Position numbers and translations under genes: made by a program. From Cellvibrio mixtus subsp. mixtus J3-8 (lineage in GTDB: Bacteria; Pseudomonadota; Gammaproteobacteria; Pseudomonadales; Cellvibrionaceae): a DNA stretch of 64,000 nucleotides. This document shows positions 35,681-45,065 of the stretch, piece by piece. Positions within the stretch are counted from its first letter, which is position 1; every line of letters begins with the position of its first letter. The stretch lies in assembly GCF_000766945.1 (NCBI RefSeq), contig NZ_KN266207.1, forward strand, positions 999,898-1,063,897. The letters run 5' to 3'. The notes under the pieces are model-generated. The model made no database searches. It saw nothing but the letters and a program-made list of their open reading frames with translations, and was not told the origin of the DNA.

Positions 35681-35712
35681 TTAGTTAATTAAATTCTTTT
35701 GGATATTCAGTG

Positions 35713-35750
35713 AAAACCGCCATAGCATGAAAATGTTATGGCGGTTTTTT
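35713..35750 (+). terminator. terminator of deaD
   Basis: AAAACCGCCATA pairs with TATGGCGGTTTT around a short loop, and TTTTTT follows the stem. A textbook factor-independent terminator 33 bases after the deaD stop. Confidence 0.92.
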
Positions 35751-35893
35751 ATTTTTCAATCACACAAACGTTTGTTGCGCCCTTACAGATCTATCAAATT
35801 GCATCACAACGACATCATTCCCGTAGTAGTTCAATTTATTGAACCCTTTTCATTGCAAAAAATATACGACACGCACCTGATGGCACAGCCCTG

Positions 35894-36559
35894 TTATTTG
35901 AATTTCAACGTCCCGTTCACCGCCTCATCAATTCGATCCATCACTTTTTCGCTTTCGTTTTTTCCGGCGCAGGGAATCATATACCAATTCCTTGGCTCTC
36001 CAATTTTAGTCGCAGGTGAACTCAAGCAACTGCCGCTTGCAGACACAACAATAGTCGCCCCTGAAGGGTCTATGTAAGTTTCCAATCCCCTGTCTTCCAC
36101 GCGTGCAAGCACAGGCTTATTTGCCTCGTCCGTTAATTGTTTACGCAAGCCCGGATGAAAAACATTTTTAGCAATATCCGCGGAATTATTTTGCGACGGA
36201 AAATCATCACCACCCAAAAGCTCTCTTAACTCCTGTGGCGAAAGAGGTTCTGCTTGCATAGTTATTTCTGGCAGCGGATGCAGGGTGATTGCCGATGATT
36301 TAAAATCGACAAAAGGCGACTCTATTTGCGACACAACTGGCTCTTCCAGTGTGGGAAGCTCGACATATCGTAGATGAGGCTCGATGGGATCCGAGGGAAA
36401 TAATGTTTTGCTTTCAATAGCCACCCGGAAAACCAATAAGTGAAGCAAAAGCGTGATAGCAATTGCTATTGGCCGTGGTGAATTGAGATAAGTTTTAGTA
36501 AAAGAAAAAAACCGGCCATAACCGGCCGGCTCTTTAATTTCAGAAGATATAGCTAACAT
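35894..36559 (-). CDS. hypothetical membrane-anchored protein
   Basis: This protein (about 221 residues) has one N-terminal transmembrane helix (PIAIAITLLLHLLVFRVAI) and a periplasmic remainder. The arrangement, with a Pro-rich segment (PSDPIEPHLRYVELPTLEEP) after the helix, looks TonB-like, but the C-terminal TonB fold is not evident. The end contains two cysteines (GSCLSSPATK and MIPCAGKNESEK) that may form a disulfide. I do not recognise the family. The ATG at 36559 is chosen over a TTG at 36604. Confidence 0.6.
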   Translation of the reverse strand: MLAISSEIKEPAGYGRFFSFTKTYLNSPRPIAIAITLLLHLLVFRVAIESKTLFPSDPIEPHLRYVELPTLEEPVVSQIESPFVDFKSSAITLHPLPEITMQAEPLSPQELRELLGGDDFPSQNNSADIAKNVFHPGLRKQLTDEANKPVLARVEDRGLETYIDPSGATIVVSASGSCLSSPATKIGEPRNWYMIPCAGKNESEKVMDRIDEAVNGTLKFK

Positions 36560-36659
36560 ACTTGTAGTGCCATTGTAAAAAGTTCTTACTAGACACAATG
36601 GCAAAGAAAAAGTTCGAGGCTCGCGTTATATTTACATCACCTGAACCGCAAGAGAAGTA

Positions 36660-36941
36660 TCACTCATCAAACATTTGAATCATATAGCCATCTTTTATGG
36701 CTTCAGCCATGGCTTTGTCCGCAGCAATTACCCGTGGATCACTGGTTAAATTACTCGGCACCAGCTTGCGATTTTCAATATCAATTTCAGTGAAACCGGC
36801 GCGCATTAAATAAAGTTTACATAAGTGTTCCGCACCAAATAGATCCTTGAAATTAATGTACACAATAAAGGGCACCATTTGCCCCTCTTTAATATCATCA
36901 AATGCTTTCTTGGCACGGCCATTGGCAGAGAATATATACAT
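36660..36941 (-). CDS. small hypothetical protein downstream of rapA
   Basis: A 93-residue soluble protein starting MYIFSANGRAKKAFDDIKEG, with FIVYINFKDLFGAEHLCKLYLMRAGFTEIDIENRKLV in the middle. An alpha/beta pattern is likely. Not recognised. AAGGC precedes the ATG. It begins 21 bases after the rapA stop on the same strand and is probably co-transcribed with it. Confidence 0.65.
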   Translation of the reverse strand: MYIFSANGRAKKAFDDIKEGQMVPFIVYINFKDLFGAEHLCKLYLMRAGFTEIDIENRKLVPSNLTSDPRVIAADKAMAEAIKDGYMIQMFDE

Positions 36942-36962
36942 AATATTTGCCTTTTTATTGGA

Positions 36963-39911
36963 TTAAATTGTCATCACTACACGCAATGCATCCAGACGAA
37001 TGCTTGCCTGCCCCAGGAAATGCTGGCTGGCGGCCAAACGTTGCTGCAAGTAATCAATCTCTTCCTGGCGCACATTTGGATTAACCGCCTTCAAGGCCTT
37101 CATACGCGATAATTCGCCATTGAGTTGCTCAGTGACTTTGGCAGTGGCTTCGGCAATTAATTCCGCTTGTTTTGCTGCTGTAATATCTTCTGCTTTTTGC
37201 ACCATGGTGGTTAAGGTCGGGCGCGCATGGCGCACCAGATCCTGTGCATTATTACGCGGTACTTTTTGTAATAGTTTACTAAGCTGGCTAATACCTAATA
37301 CGGCAGACAAGTCTTTCCCTTTATCATCCAGCAATACACGCAATAAAGATTGTGGCATATAACGGAACAACTGCAACTCAGCGGGAGCCGGACAATGCAA
37401 TACAAACAGCGCCTCCAACATTAATGTTCCCGGCTTCAACGGTGGCAACTTCAACGTACATAATGCGGTATTACCAAACTCGCTGAGGGAAATTAAATCC
37501 TGTGCACCAACAACCAACGGATGCTCCCATGAAAGAAATTGAATATCCTCACGCGATAATGCTTGCTGGCGATCATAGGTAATCGTTAAACCGCTTTCCG
37601 GCAAACCGGGAAACTCTGCGACCCGCATATGATCGCTGGGGTGTAACACCAAACTTTTTTCACTGTGTTTTTCATAGTCGATACCAAAGCTATCAAACAC
37701 TTGCTCCATGTAATTTGGCAACGCAGCGTTCGCGTCGTTTTCTGCCAACTTATCAACCAATGCCTGCGCCTGCTCGGGCTTGCAGGAATTTAACTCAAGC
37801 AAGCGATCGCGCCCCTGCTGTAATTGTTCTACCAAATTACTGGCAAATGCATTAGTTTCTCCAGTGAGTTTTGCAAACGCAACCTCGTCATTGTTTATCA
37901 ATGCAGGCAACAATTTTTCCGCAAACTGAACATATACTGCTTGACCAATTGCACAGGTTTTTTCAAATGCGTTCAACCCCTGGTGATACCAGTTCAACAT
38001 TTTTTCCTGTGCAGAATGCTGATAGAAAGGCACATGAACATTCACAGTAGCAGTTTGGCCGATACGATCCAGACGACCAATACGCTGCTCCAATAAATCA
38101 GGGTTGGTAGGCAAGTCAAAGAGCACCAGATCTTGTGCGAATTGGAAGTTGCGGCCTTCACTGCCGATCTCCGAACACACCAATACCTGTGCACCATCTT
38201 CTGCTTCCGCAAAGTAAGCCGCTGCACGATCGCGCTCAATCAGGCTCAAACCTTCATGGAATACTGCGGTAGTAAAACCTTTGCGCAGGCGCAAGAACTC
38301 TTCAATTGATTGCGCTGAATCAGCACTCGCACAAATCACTACCGTTTTTTTACGGCGATGCTGACGCAACCATTCAGCCAACCAGGTTACACGCGGATCT
38401 TGCAACCACCAATCGCTATCTGTTTTTTGTTGCCAGAATTGTTCTGCACAAATTTGTACTGCGAGAGGTTGGGTTTGTAGTGCTTGAGTATCTTCATCAG
38501 AAAGTGTCAATGAATGCGCATGTAATTTACGATCAGGGAAACCTGCCACCGAGTTGCGGGTATTACGGAATAGAACGCGGCCAGTACCGTGGCGATCCAG
38601 CAAATAATGCACAGCAGTGTCCAGCGCAACAGCAAGGCTTTGGCTTTCTGCTTGTGCTTGCAACTCGTTAAGCGTTTCTTTCGGCAAATAATCTGCCAAT
38701 GCTTTTAATAACGTCGTTGGAATCGTTACGGCGGTGTCTTGCTGTTGTTGCAACAATTCCTGCACCAACTCGTTTAAGGGCTGATAGGCTTTTTGTTCAG
38801 CGATAAATGTTTCCAAATCGTAATAGCGATCCGGATCAAGCAAGCGCAAACGTGCAAAGTGGCTTTCCAGTCCGAGTTGTTCAGGTGTTGCTGTCAACAA
38901 CAATAATCCCTTGGATTTTTTTGCCAGTCCTTCGATGCAATTGTAAGCCTTGCTTGGTTTTTTCTCTGACCATTGCAAATGATGCGCTTCGTCTACCAAT
39001 AATAAATCCCACTCAGCTTGTACAGCCTGTTCATAGCGATAATTATTCCTGGTGAGAAAATCCAATGAGCAAATAATCAATTGCGCCGTTTCAAAAGGAT
39101 TGCTTGTGTCTGCAGATTTTTCGGTGTCATCTTCAAAATCGTCAACATAATCGATGGATTCTTCAACGCTATCCAAACCTACCAATGCATTGCAACGCGC
39201 TTCATCCAATAGAGTAAATGCCAAATTAAAACGACGCAGCATTTCTACCAGCCATTGGTGCTGCAAACTCGCCGGGACGACAATCAATGCACGCTGCACA
39301 CGGCCACTCATTAATTGCTGGTGTAATACCAAACCGGCCTCAATGGTTTTTCCCAAACCGACTTCATCAGCAAGTAAAACGCGCGGTGCATGGCGCCGGG
39401 ATACTTCACTGGCGATATATAACTGGTGCGGCAACAATTGCACACGCGGGCCAGCCAAACCAAATATCGGCGATTGGCGATGCTGGTTTTGATAATGCAG
39501 CGTCTGGTAACGCAGCGTGAAATGGTCGTGCTTATCAATTTGACCGGCAAACAAGCGGTCACGTGGAGTGCTGAACTGCACAAAACTATCGAGTTCAAAT
39601 TCGGGAATAGAAAGTGTTTCATTGTCTTTAGTGAGACCGATATACAACAGGCAACCAGCCTGCTCTATCACTTCCGTAATAACAACCTTAGTGCCATCCT
39701 GATGACGCACCTTCTCACCCACTTCGTATTTAACACGGCTCACCGGGGCATTATCCATCGCATAGGTGCGGCGCTCGCCAGCTGCCGGAAAACTCAGGGT
39801 TAAGCGGCGGTTGGATACATCCAGTACGATACCCAACCCCAAATCCGCTTCCGATTCACTTATCCAGCGTTGTCCAATTACAAAACCATCAGCTAACTGC
39901 GACTTTCTCAC
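36963..39911 (-). CDS. rapA: RNA polymerase-associated helicase RapA (HepA)
   Basis: RapA is a Swi2/Snf2-type ATPase that recycles RNA polymerase from post-termination complexes. The 982-residue protein starts with the Tudor-like N-terminal domains (GQRWISESEADLGLGIVLDV) and has LLADEVGLGKTIEAG (Walker A near residue 183), LLVDEAHHLQW, LLLTATPEQLG, VLVCSEIGSEGRNFQFA and the family motif LEQRIGRLDRIGQ. The C-terminal RapA domain follows. Length matches the family. The start is GTG with AGGTG closely upstream; the neighbouring ATG at 39915 is out of frame. Confidence 0.95.
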   Translation of the reverse strand: MRKSQLADGFVIGQRWISESEADLGLGIVLDVSNRRLTLSFPAAGERRTYAMDNAPVSRVKYEVGEKVRHQDGTKVVITEVIEQAGCLLYIGLTKDNETLSIPEFELDSFVQFSTPRDRLFAGQIDKHDHFTLRYQTLHYQNQHRQSPIFGLAGPRVQLLPHQLYIASEVSRRHAPRVLLADEVGLGKTIEAGLVLHQQLMSGRVQRALIVVPASLQHQWLVEMLRRFNLAFTLLDEARCNALVGLDSVEESIDYVDDFEDDTEKSADTSNPFETAQLIICSLDFLTRNNYRYEQAVQAEWDLLLVDEAHHLQWSEKKPSKAYNCIEGLAKKSKGLLLLTATPEQLGLESHFARLRLLDPDRYYDLETFIAEQKAYQPLNELVQELLQQQQDTAVTIPTTLLKALADYLPKETLNELQAQAESQSLAVALDTAVHYLLDRHGTGRVLFRNTRNSVAGFPDRKLHAHSLTLSDEDTQALQTQPLAVQICAEQFWQQKTDSDWWLQDPRVTWLAEWLRQHRRKKTVVICASADSAQSIEEFLRLRKGFTTAVFHEGLSLIERDRAAAYFAEAEDGAQVLVCSEIGSEGRNFQFAQDLVLFDLPTNPDLLEQRIGRLDRIGQTATVNVHVPFYQHSAQEKMLNWYHQGLNAFEKTCAIGQAVYVQFAEKLLPALINNDEVAFAKLTGETNAFASNLVEQLQQGRDRLLELNSCKPEQAQALVDKLAENDANAALPNYMEQVFDSFGIDYEKHSEKSLVLHPSDHMRVAEFPGLPESGLTITYDRQQALSREDIQFLSWEHPLVVGAQDLISLSEFGNTALCTLKLPPLKPGTLMLEALFVLHCPAPAELQLFRYMPQSLLRVLLDDKGKDLSAVLGISQLSKLLQKVPRNNAQDLVRHARPTLTTMVQKAEDITAAKQAELIAEATAKVTEQLNGELSRMKALKAVNPNVRQEEIDYLQQRLAASQHFLGQASIRLDALRVVMTI

Positions 39912-40074
39912 TCATGCACCTATTTATTAATGCCCACTTGGTTGGGAAAAATCAAAATTGTCGAAAAGGCGCGCATGATACTGTTTAACGGCCACAAAAC
40001 CAAAAATTTTGGCTGTTTGCTTGCATGGTTTTCTATAAAATCCCGTCATACTTGTCCCGAATTTGGTAGATCCC

Positions 40075-41004
40075 ATGCATATCAATACTCCTACTGCCGC
40101 TAGCACCCAACAACTCCAGCAACTGGTTGCGAAATCGCCATTTTTAACATTAACAAATAGCAGGGAAGTTTATCCTGATGCACCGGGCACCGGCCTTCCC
40201 TTGCTGACCGTTGAAACCTCACTTTGCTCCGCTGTGATCTCTCTGCAAGGTGCGCACCTGTTGGAATTCAAAACGGTTAATGGAGACCCGTTGCTCTGGT
40301 TAAGCCCTAATTGCGATTTCACTCCCGGTACAGCCTTGCGCGGTGGAGTGCCATTATGTTTACCCTGGTTTGGCGTTAACCAGGCAGACCCGGCAAAACC
40401 CAAACATGGTTTTGCGCGCAATCAGTTTTGGGAATTTAGTGGTGCACGCGAACAAGCAGATGGTAGTGTTGAATTAGAGTTCTTATACCAAAGTGACGCC
40501 AATGATTTATTTGCTCATGATTTTTCTGCAGAAGTTCGCATGACATTAGCCAATAGCGCAAAAATTGAATTAACTATTAACAATACCGACACCGCAGACT
40601 TTGATTGCAGTTGGGCAATGCATAATTACCACCGCATCAGTTCATTAACGGATGTACGGGTTGAAGGTTTATCGGGTAGAAATTATTTCGATAATTTTGA
40701 AAATTACGCTGTGAAAAGCCAATCCGGTAATGTGAATTTTCCAGGACCGGTTGACCGCGTTTATCCGGCAATTGAAAATCCAGTTATCATCAAGGGATCA
40801 CCTTCCATTGAAATCACGCACCATAATTGCCCCAGTGTTGTCGTGTGGAATCCAGGCACTGAAGCAGCCGCTAAAATTGCGGACATAGGCGCAGGCAATG
40901 AGCAGTTTTATATTTGTGTGGAGCGCGGGGCGGTGCTGGGAGAAAAATGGCACTTACCCGCAGGGACACGATTAAGCGCATGGATGGAGTTCAAACAAAT
41001 TTAA
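40075..41004 (+). CDS. D-hexose-6-phosphate mutarotase (YeaD family aldose 1-epimerase)
   Basis: The 309-residue protein is a galactose-mutarotase-fold enzyme that interconverts the anomers of glucose-6-phosphate and similar sugars. Features are SLQGAHLLEFKTVNGDPLLWLSP, GTALRGGVPLCLPWFG, the catalytic His in KPKHGFARNQFWE, the second His in SWAMHNYHRIS, and the Glu in YICVERGAVLG. I chose the ATG at 40075; a TTG at 40063 is also open. No clear ribosome site is visible. rapA is divergent on the left. Confidence 0.9.
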   Translation: MHINTPTAASTQQLQQLVAKSPFLTLTNSREVYPDAPGTGLPLLTVETSLCSAVISLQGAHLLEFKTVNGDPLLWLSPNCDFTPGTALRGGVPLCLPWFGVNQADPAKPKHGFARNQFWEFSGAREQADGSVELEFLYQSDANDLFAHDFSAEVRMTLANSAKIELTINNTDTADFDCSWAMHNYHRISSLTDVRVEGLSGRNYFDNFENYAVKSQSGNVNFPGPVDRVYPAIENPVIIKGSPSIEITHHNCPSVVVWNPGTEAAAKIADIGAGNEQFYICVERGAVLGEKWHLPAGTRLSAWMEFKQI

Positions 41005-41076
41005 TCTGCCGCGAACGATTATTTAACCTGATTGTCTAGCAATATAGATATCAAAAATTACACCAGGAGATAAATT

Positions 41077-41253
41077 ATGGACGTACAAGTTGGCGGATTT
41101 TTTGGTTTTATTCTGTTGGTCTGCGTCATTTACGCAATTGTTAAAACGGTTCAAAGCAGTGCGAGCACAGGGACAAAAGTTGTCTGGACGCTAGTGCTAC
41201 TGTTACTTCCATTGTTAGGATTTATTTTATGGCTGATATTCGGCCCCAAGTGA
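41077..41253 (+). CDS. 58-residue PLDc_N-like membrane protein
   Basis: A small protein missed by length cut-offs. AGGAG lies seven bases before the ATG. Translation gives MDVQVGGFFGFILLVCVIYA, then a short loop (KTVQSSASTGTKVVW), then TLVLLLLPLLGFILWLIFGPK. The two transmembrane helices and the W-x-x-x-x-x-x-x-P-x-x-G-x-I-x-W-x-x-x-GP pattern match the phospholipase D N-terminal (PLDc_N) small-protein family, whose function is unknown. A strong terminator follows 18 bases after the stop. Confidence 0.83.
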   Translation: MDVQVGGFFGFILLVCVIYAIVKTVQSSASTGTKVVWTLVLLLLPLLGFILWLIFGPK

Positions 41254-41270
41254 TGTAATTTATTTTGAAT

Positions 41271-41300
41271 AAAAAAAGGGAGCAAGTGCTCCCTTTTTTT
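41271..41300. terminator. bidirectional terminator between PLDc_N-like gene and mdh
   Basis: GGGAGCA and TGCTCCC around a two-base loop, flanked by seven A's and seven T's, so it works on both strands. It ends the small membrane protein gene and the convergent mdh. Confidence 0.92.
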
Positions 41301-41315
41301 ATTGCGCAACGAAAA

Positions 41316-42299
41316 TTACGCTGGCAACAATTCTTTCACTGCATCACGCTCTTCTTGCAATTCTTTTTCAGTTGCAGTCATACGTGCGCGTGAGAATTCA
41401 TTAATCTCAACACCTTGAACGATTTCCCAATCACCGTTTTTGCACACAACCGGGAATGAATAGATCAAACCTTTTTCGATGCCGTAAGAACCATCGCTGT
41501 ACACACCCATGCTCACCCAATCGTTCGCTGGAGTGCCCAGAGCCCAATCGCGGATGTGGTTGATTGCAGCGTTAGCCGCAGACGCAGCAGATGAAGCACC
41601 ACGAGCAGCGATAATTGCAGCACCGCGTTGCTGTACGGTTGGGATGTAATCGCCTTCGTACCATGCCTGGTCAACCAGGCTCAGGGCTGGCTTGCCATCA
41701 ACCAACGTGTTGTGCAGGTCTGGATATTGGGTAGAAGAGTGGTTGCCCCAGATCAGTGCCTTGGTGATGTTGTTGATGCTGGTACCGGTTTTGGTGGCCA
41801 GTTGTGACAACGCGCGGTTGTGGTCCAGGCGGGTCATCGCAGTGAATTGGCGTGGGTTGATGTCCGGGGCGTTGCGTTGTGCGATCAATGCGTTGGTGTT
41901 TGCCGGGTTGCCCACTACCAACACTTTGATGTTGCGTGAAGCGTGGTCGTTGATTGCTTTACCTTGTACCGAGAAAATCGCGGCGTTAGCAGCCAGCAGG
42001 TCTTTACGCTCCATACCCGGGCCACGTGGGCGCGCACCAACCAGCAAGGCGTAATCGGTATCCTTGAAGGCAACAGCCGGGTCATCAGTAGTCACAATGC
42101 CAGCCAACAATGGGAATGCGCAATCGTCCAATTCCATCGCCACGCCTTGCAGCGCTTTCAGGGCCGGGGTGATTTCCAGCAATTGCAGGATTACTGGTTG
42201 GTCTTTACCCAACATGTCGCCAGCAGCAATGCGGAACAACAATGAGTAGCTGATTTGGCCAGCGGCGCCAGTGACGGTAACTCTTACAGGTGCTTTCAC
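41316..42299 (-). CDS. mdh: malate dehydrogenase
   Basis: Malate dehydrogenase converts malate to oxaloacetate with NAD+ in the TCA cycle. The 327-residue protein is of the group found in many proteobacteria and eukaryotic cytosol: [21 protein letters not shown] at the start, [28 protein letters not shown], and the catalytic-His region [13 protein letters not shown]. The start is GTG with GGAG upstream. It lies behind a TATAAT-containing promoter and a terminator of the upstream gene. Confidence 0.96.
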   Translation of the reverse strand: MKAPVRVTVTGAAGQISYSLLFRIAAGDMLGKDQPVILQLLEITPALKALQGVAMELDDCAFPLLAGIVTTDDPAVAFKDTDYALLVGARPRGPGMERKDLLAANAAIFSVQGKAINDHASRNIKVLVVGNPANTNALIAQRNAPDINPRQFTAMTRLDHNRALSQLATKTGTSINNITKALIWGNHSSTQYPDLHNTLVDGKPALSLVDQAWYEGDYIPTVQQRGAAIIAARGASSAASAANAAINHIRDWALGTPANDWVSMGVYSDGSYGIEKGLIYSFPVVCKNGDWEIVQGVEINEFSRARMTATEKELQEERDAVKELLPA

Positions 42300-42387
42300 G
42301 ATGAGACTCCATTTATTCGGGTGATATTGGAAAGGAAACGAAAGTTCGGCATTGTGTGCCAGGATTTGTTACATAGGACGGGTGGGC

Positions 42388-42393
42388 ATTATA
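42388..42393 (-). promoter_or_regulatory. -10 box of a likely mdh promoter
   Basis: A perfect TATAAT on the minus strand, with a poor -35 (GTGAAT-like) at 17-base spacing that falls within the terminator of the upstream gene. Transcription would start near 42381, about 82 bases before the mdh GTG. Confidence 0.45.
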
Positions 42394-42402
42394 GGCATTT
42401 GC

Positions 42403-42451
42403 CTGAAAAATTCACCCCAAGAATGACAGTAAATACCCTTGGGGATGAATT
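42403..42451 (-). terminator. terminator of the dihydrolipoamide dehydrogenase-like gene
   Basis: On the minus strand AATTCA plus CCCCAAG pairs with CTTGGGG plus TGAATT, with one bulged base and a 16-base loop, and the stem runs into TTTTTC. It lies about 93 bases after the stop at 42544. Confidence 0.7.
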
Positions 42452-42543
42452 AATTGAGAATGATTCGCGAAATTAACCGGATATTTACACCTGGACTGCA
42501 GACAAGCAATTTAAGGACAGCCAATATTTGCACAAACTGATCG

Positions 42544-44013
42544 TTACGCACCCGGCCCCGAATCAAGGCAGGAATTCCCGCTTGAAGCCCCCGTCTTTAA
42601 TTTGCGGTTCAAATCGCGCAATGCTGTTCGGACCCCTTCTTCAAGCACCGGATGATAAAACGGTAGCTCAAGTACTTGCTGGACCGTTAACCGCAATTGG
42701 ATAACCCATGCCAATTGATGGGCGATATGTTCGGCTGCCGGGCCAAACATCTCGGCGCCTAGCAAGAGGCCAGTACCCTGCTCCCCATAGACCCGCAACA
42801 AGCCACGATTTTTATTAATGACCCGTGCACGCCCCTGATCCTCAAAATTCACTTCACCAATCGCGTAACAATCATTGCAACCTTTTCTGATTGACTCCAG
42901 ATTCTGCCCGACACTGGCAATTTGCGGATCAGTAAACACTACACTGAGTGGCGTCCTGCGCACACCCGCACGAATATCTTCCGGATCGCGTAATGAACGC
43001 GCTGCATTGGCGCCCGCAATTCGTCCCTCATCCACAGCTTCGTGTAGCAAGGGCACATCGCTGGATACATCGCCAGCAATATAAATAGATGAATTACCAC
43101 ACTGACCGGTGTAACGGTTGTAGAGTGGAATGCCTTTAGCATCCAATGCCAAATCTGTATTTTCCAATGCGAGAAATTCAATATTCGGGCGCCGCCCCGT
43201 TGCCGCTAATACGTAATCAAATTGCTCTTCAACCATCCCTTTTTCACGATGGCGATATTGAATAGTTACCCCATGTTCTTCCTGGCGAATATTTTCGATT
43301 TCGGCATTCAGATCCAAATAAAATTCGCGATTGAATTCAATATCAGCACAATGGCTAATCGCCGGATCACTAATCGCCGCCAACTCGCCGCTCTTGCCAA
43401 AAACCGCCACTTTTATTCCGAGGCGACTTAATGCTTGACCGAGCTCCAAACCAATAACACCCGGTCCAAAAATCGCAATTGACGCTGGTAAGTCATACCA
43501 CTCGAACACATCATCGCTTACCAAAAGACGCGAACCCGCAGCATTTAAAAATTCAGGAATGGAAGGTGATGAACCGGTTGCGATGATAATTCGCTTCGCG
43601 TGAACTATTTCCAGAGACCCATCTTCTTTTGTCACTTCCAATTCATGCGCCGATATAAACCTGGCGCGTCCTTCAAGTTTATTGTCGATGGGAAATTCAT
43701 TAACGGATTCAATAACAGAACCCACAAAACGGTCCCGCTCCTTGCGAATCCTTTGCATAATAGCGACGCCATTTATGAGTGGAGCCGCGTAAGTAATACC
43801 GAATACATCTGCGCCCTGCTGGCCATGATGGGCATAGTCAGCAGCAGCGATCAATAATTTACTGGGCATACAACCAACGCGGGCACAGGTAGTTCCATAT
43901 TTACCAGCCTCAATGATAAGAATATCGTCGGTATATTTTTTCGCCGCATTGTAAGCGCTCAACCCGGCTGTACCGGCGCCAATAATTGCAACATCAACCT
44001 TACGCGTGGGCAT
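42544..44013 (-). CDS. dihydrolipoamide dehydrogenase-like FAD disulfide oxidoreductase
   Basis: The 489-residue protein has the FAD motif VAIIGAGTAGLSAYNAAKK, the redox-active pair CARVGC followed by MPSKLL, a NAD-binding motif IAIFGPGVIGLELGQALSRLG, AATGRRPNIEFL, and the C-terminal catalytic YHPVLEEG. Length and motifs fit dihydrolipoyl dehydrogenase, but no dehydrogenase complex gene is nearby, so its partner could be another disulfide or lipoyl protein. The start at 44013 has AAGGAGG upstream. It ends with an extra Ser/Gly/Pro-rich tail of about 20 residues. Confidence 0.88.
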   Translation of the reverse strand: MPTRKVDVAIIGAGTAGLSAYNAAKKYTDDILIIEAGKYGTTCARVGCMPSKLLIAAADYAHHGQQGADVFGITYAAPLINGVAIMQRIRKERDRFVGSVIESVNEFPIDNKLEGRARFISAHELEVTKEDGSLEIVHAKRIIIATGSSPSIPEFLNAAGSRLLVSDDVFEWYDLPASIAIFGPGVIGLELGQALSRLGIKVAVFGKSGELAAISDPAISHCADIEFNREFYLDLNAEIENIRQEEHGVTIQYRHREKGMVEEQFDYVLAATGRRPNIEFLALENTDLALDAKGIPLYNRYTGQCGNSSIYIAGDVSSDVPLLHEAVDEGRIAGANAARSLRDPEDIRAGVRRTPLSVVFTDPQIASVGQNLESIRKGCNDCYAIGEVNFEDQGRARVINKNRGLLRVYGEQGTGLLLGAEMFGPAAEHIAHQLAWVIQLRLTVQQVLELPFYHPVLEEGVRTALRDLNRKLKTGASSGNSCLDSGPGA

Positions 44014-44261
44014 CGCGCATCCTCCTTTGGACAACTGTATAACTGTGACGAATCAAACCGTATTTGGTTTCAGAAAATCTGTACGCAAAAATCTGGCCAT
44101 CAAAAGCAAATAACCTTGTCACCACATATAACTGCAAATAATGAAGAATATTTAATCGACGAACGAGTAGTTTTCTTGAAAAAAAGTAAGGAATTTGCAA
44201 ATTCGACATTGCGAAAGGTGCTAACTTAATCGCAACCTTCGCTATTTATGAGGATGAGGGG

Positions 44262-44366
44262 GTGAACGAAGCCTGTACAAGGGGGCGGGCGACTTATGGA
44301 TTGCCCGCACCCCCCTTTGAAATTATTGAAATACACTTTACTGAGGTTGAGCCTTTAATATCATAA
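44262..44366 (+). CDS. possible 34-residue small ORF
   Basis: A GTG preceded by GAGGATGAGGG opens a frame of 34 codons ending TAA. Translation includes RGRATYGLPAPPFEIIEIHF and then TEVEPLIS. It has no membrane segment. The GC-rich hairpin 44281-44317 lies inside it, so the frame may be a by-product of that structure. No family recognised. Low confidence. Confidence 0.25.
   Translation: MNEACTRGRATYGLPAPPFEIIEIHFTEVEPLIS
44281..44314 (-). terminator. GC-rich hairpin after the dUTPase gene
   Basis: GCGGGC pairs with GCCCGC, extended by GGGG with CCCC beyond a one-base bulge. No T run follows on the minus strand (CTTGTACAGG), so termination is uncertain. Confidence 0.4.
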
Positions 44367-44432
44367 AGCGACTACATAGATTCATGTTTTCGCCAACACT
44401 CAAAACAAAAACCACCTAAGCAATCCCTGATC

Positions 44433-45056
44433 TTATTTTTTATATCGAGTAACCAACGCCTGATACAACTCATCTTTAAATTCAGGTTTGCTCGCATCCA
44501 GCGACTGCACCGCTTCTACCAGGTGTTCATTATCTTCACGACCATCGTGCCAATGCTTGCGGTAAGTGCCGTCTTTGTAACCATGGTCCTGGCGAAAAAA
44601 ATTCAATACGTTTTTGCCAACGTAACCGCGATAGAGTTGATCGAAACTCATATCCACACCAGCCATTAAACGCGCAAACAAATCGATATGAAATTGTTTA
44701 TCTACAAGAGTCGCGCCAGCGAATTTTTCCAGGTCAAGACGGAAATCTTTTTCGTCAGTAGCAATTACCAATTCTTTTTGAATGCGCGCGATAATATCTT
44801 CTTGTGATATTCCTGATTGCAACAGGATACTCAAACCGAAATGCCAAATATCAATCAATTCCAGTGCAACTTGTTCGGTGTCAGGCGATTGTTTTTTCCA
44901 CCATTTCCAACCGTAGTGATCCATCAGCTCGGCGCATTCAACCCAGATCGCGCGATACCATTCATAGCCCTGTGCTTGCCAATTTGCAGTGACTTTAGTG
45001 TTCATGCCATCTTGCAGTTCGAGCATAATTCTAATTTGTTGATGTTGTGCAGACAT
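44433..45056 (-). CDS. dimeric dUTP diphosphatase
   Basis: This 207-residue enzyme belongs to the all-alpha dimeric dUTPase/MazG-like superfamily, hydrolysing dUTP to dUMP and keeping uracil out of DNA. The metal-binding pattern ExxE ... ExxD is seen in WVECAELMDHYGWKWWKK and ALELIDIWHFGLS. The later segment LYRGYVGKNVLNFFRQDHGYKDGTY is typical of the family. It starts nine bases from the stop of tatD and is probably co-transcribed with it. Confidence 0.9.
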   Translation of the reverse strand: MSAQHQQIRIMLELQDGMNTKVTANWQAQGYEWYRAIWVECAELMDHYGWKWWKKQSPDTEQVALELIDIWHFGLSILLQSGISQEDIIARIQKELVIATDEKDFRLDLEKFAGATLVDKQFHIDLFARLMAGVDMSFDQLYRGYVGKNVLNFFRQDHGYKDGTYRKHWHDGREDNEHLVEAVQSLDASKPEFKDELYQALVTRYKK

Positions 45057-45065
45057 GTGTTGGCC

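Noticed and set aside
35727-36077. 116-codon plus-strand frame after deaD
   Set aside because: It starts within the deaD terminator and runs antisense to the unknown gene ending at 35894.
44100-44430. Attachment site or mobile-element end near the GC-rich hairpin
   Set aside because: No tRNA, direct repeat or integrase gene is present.
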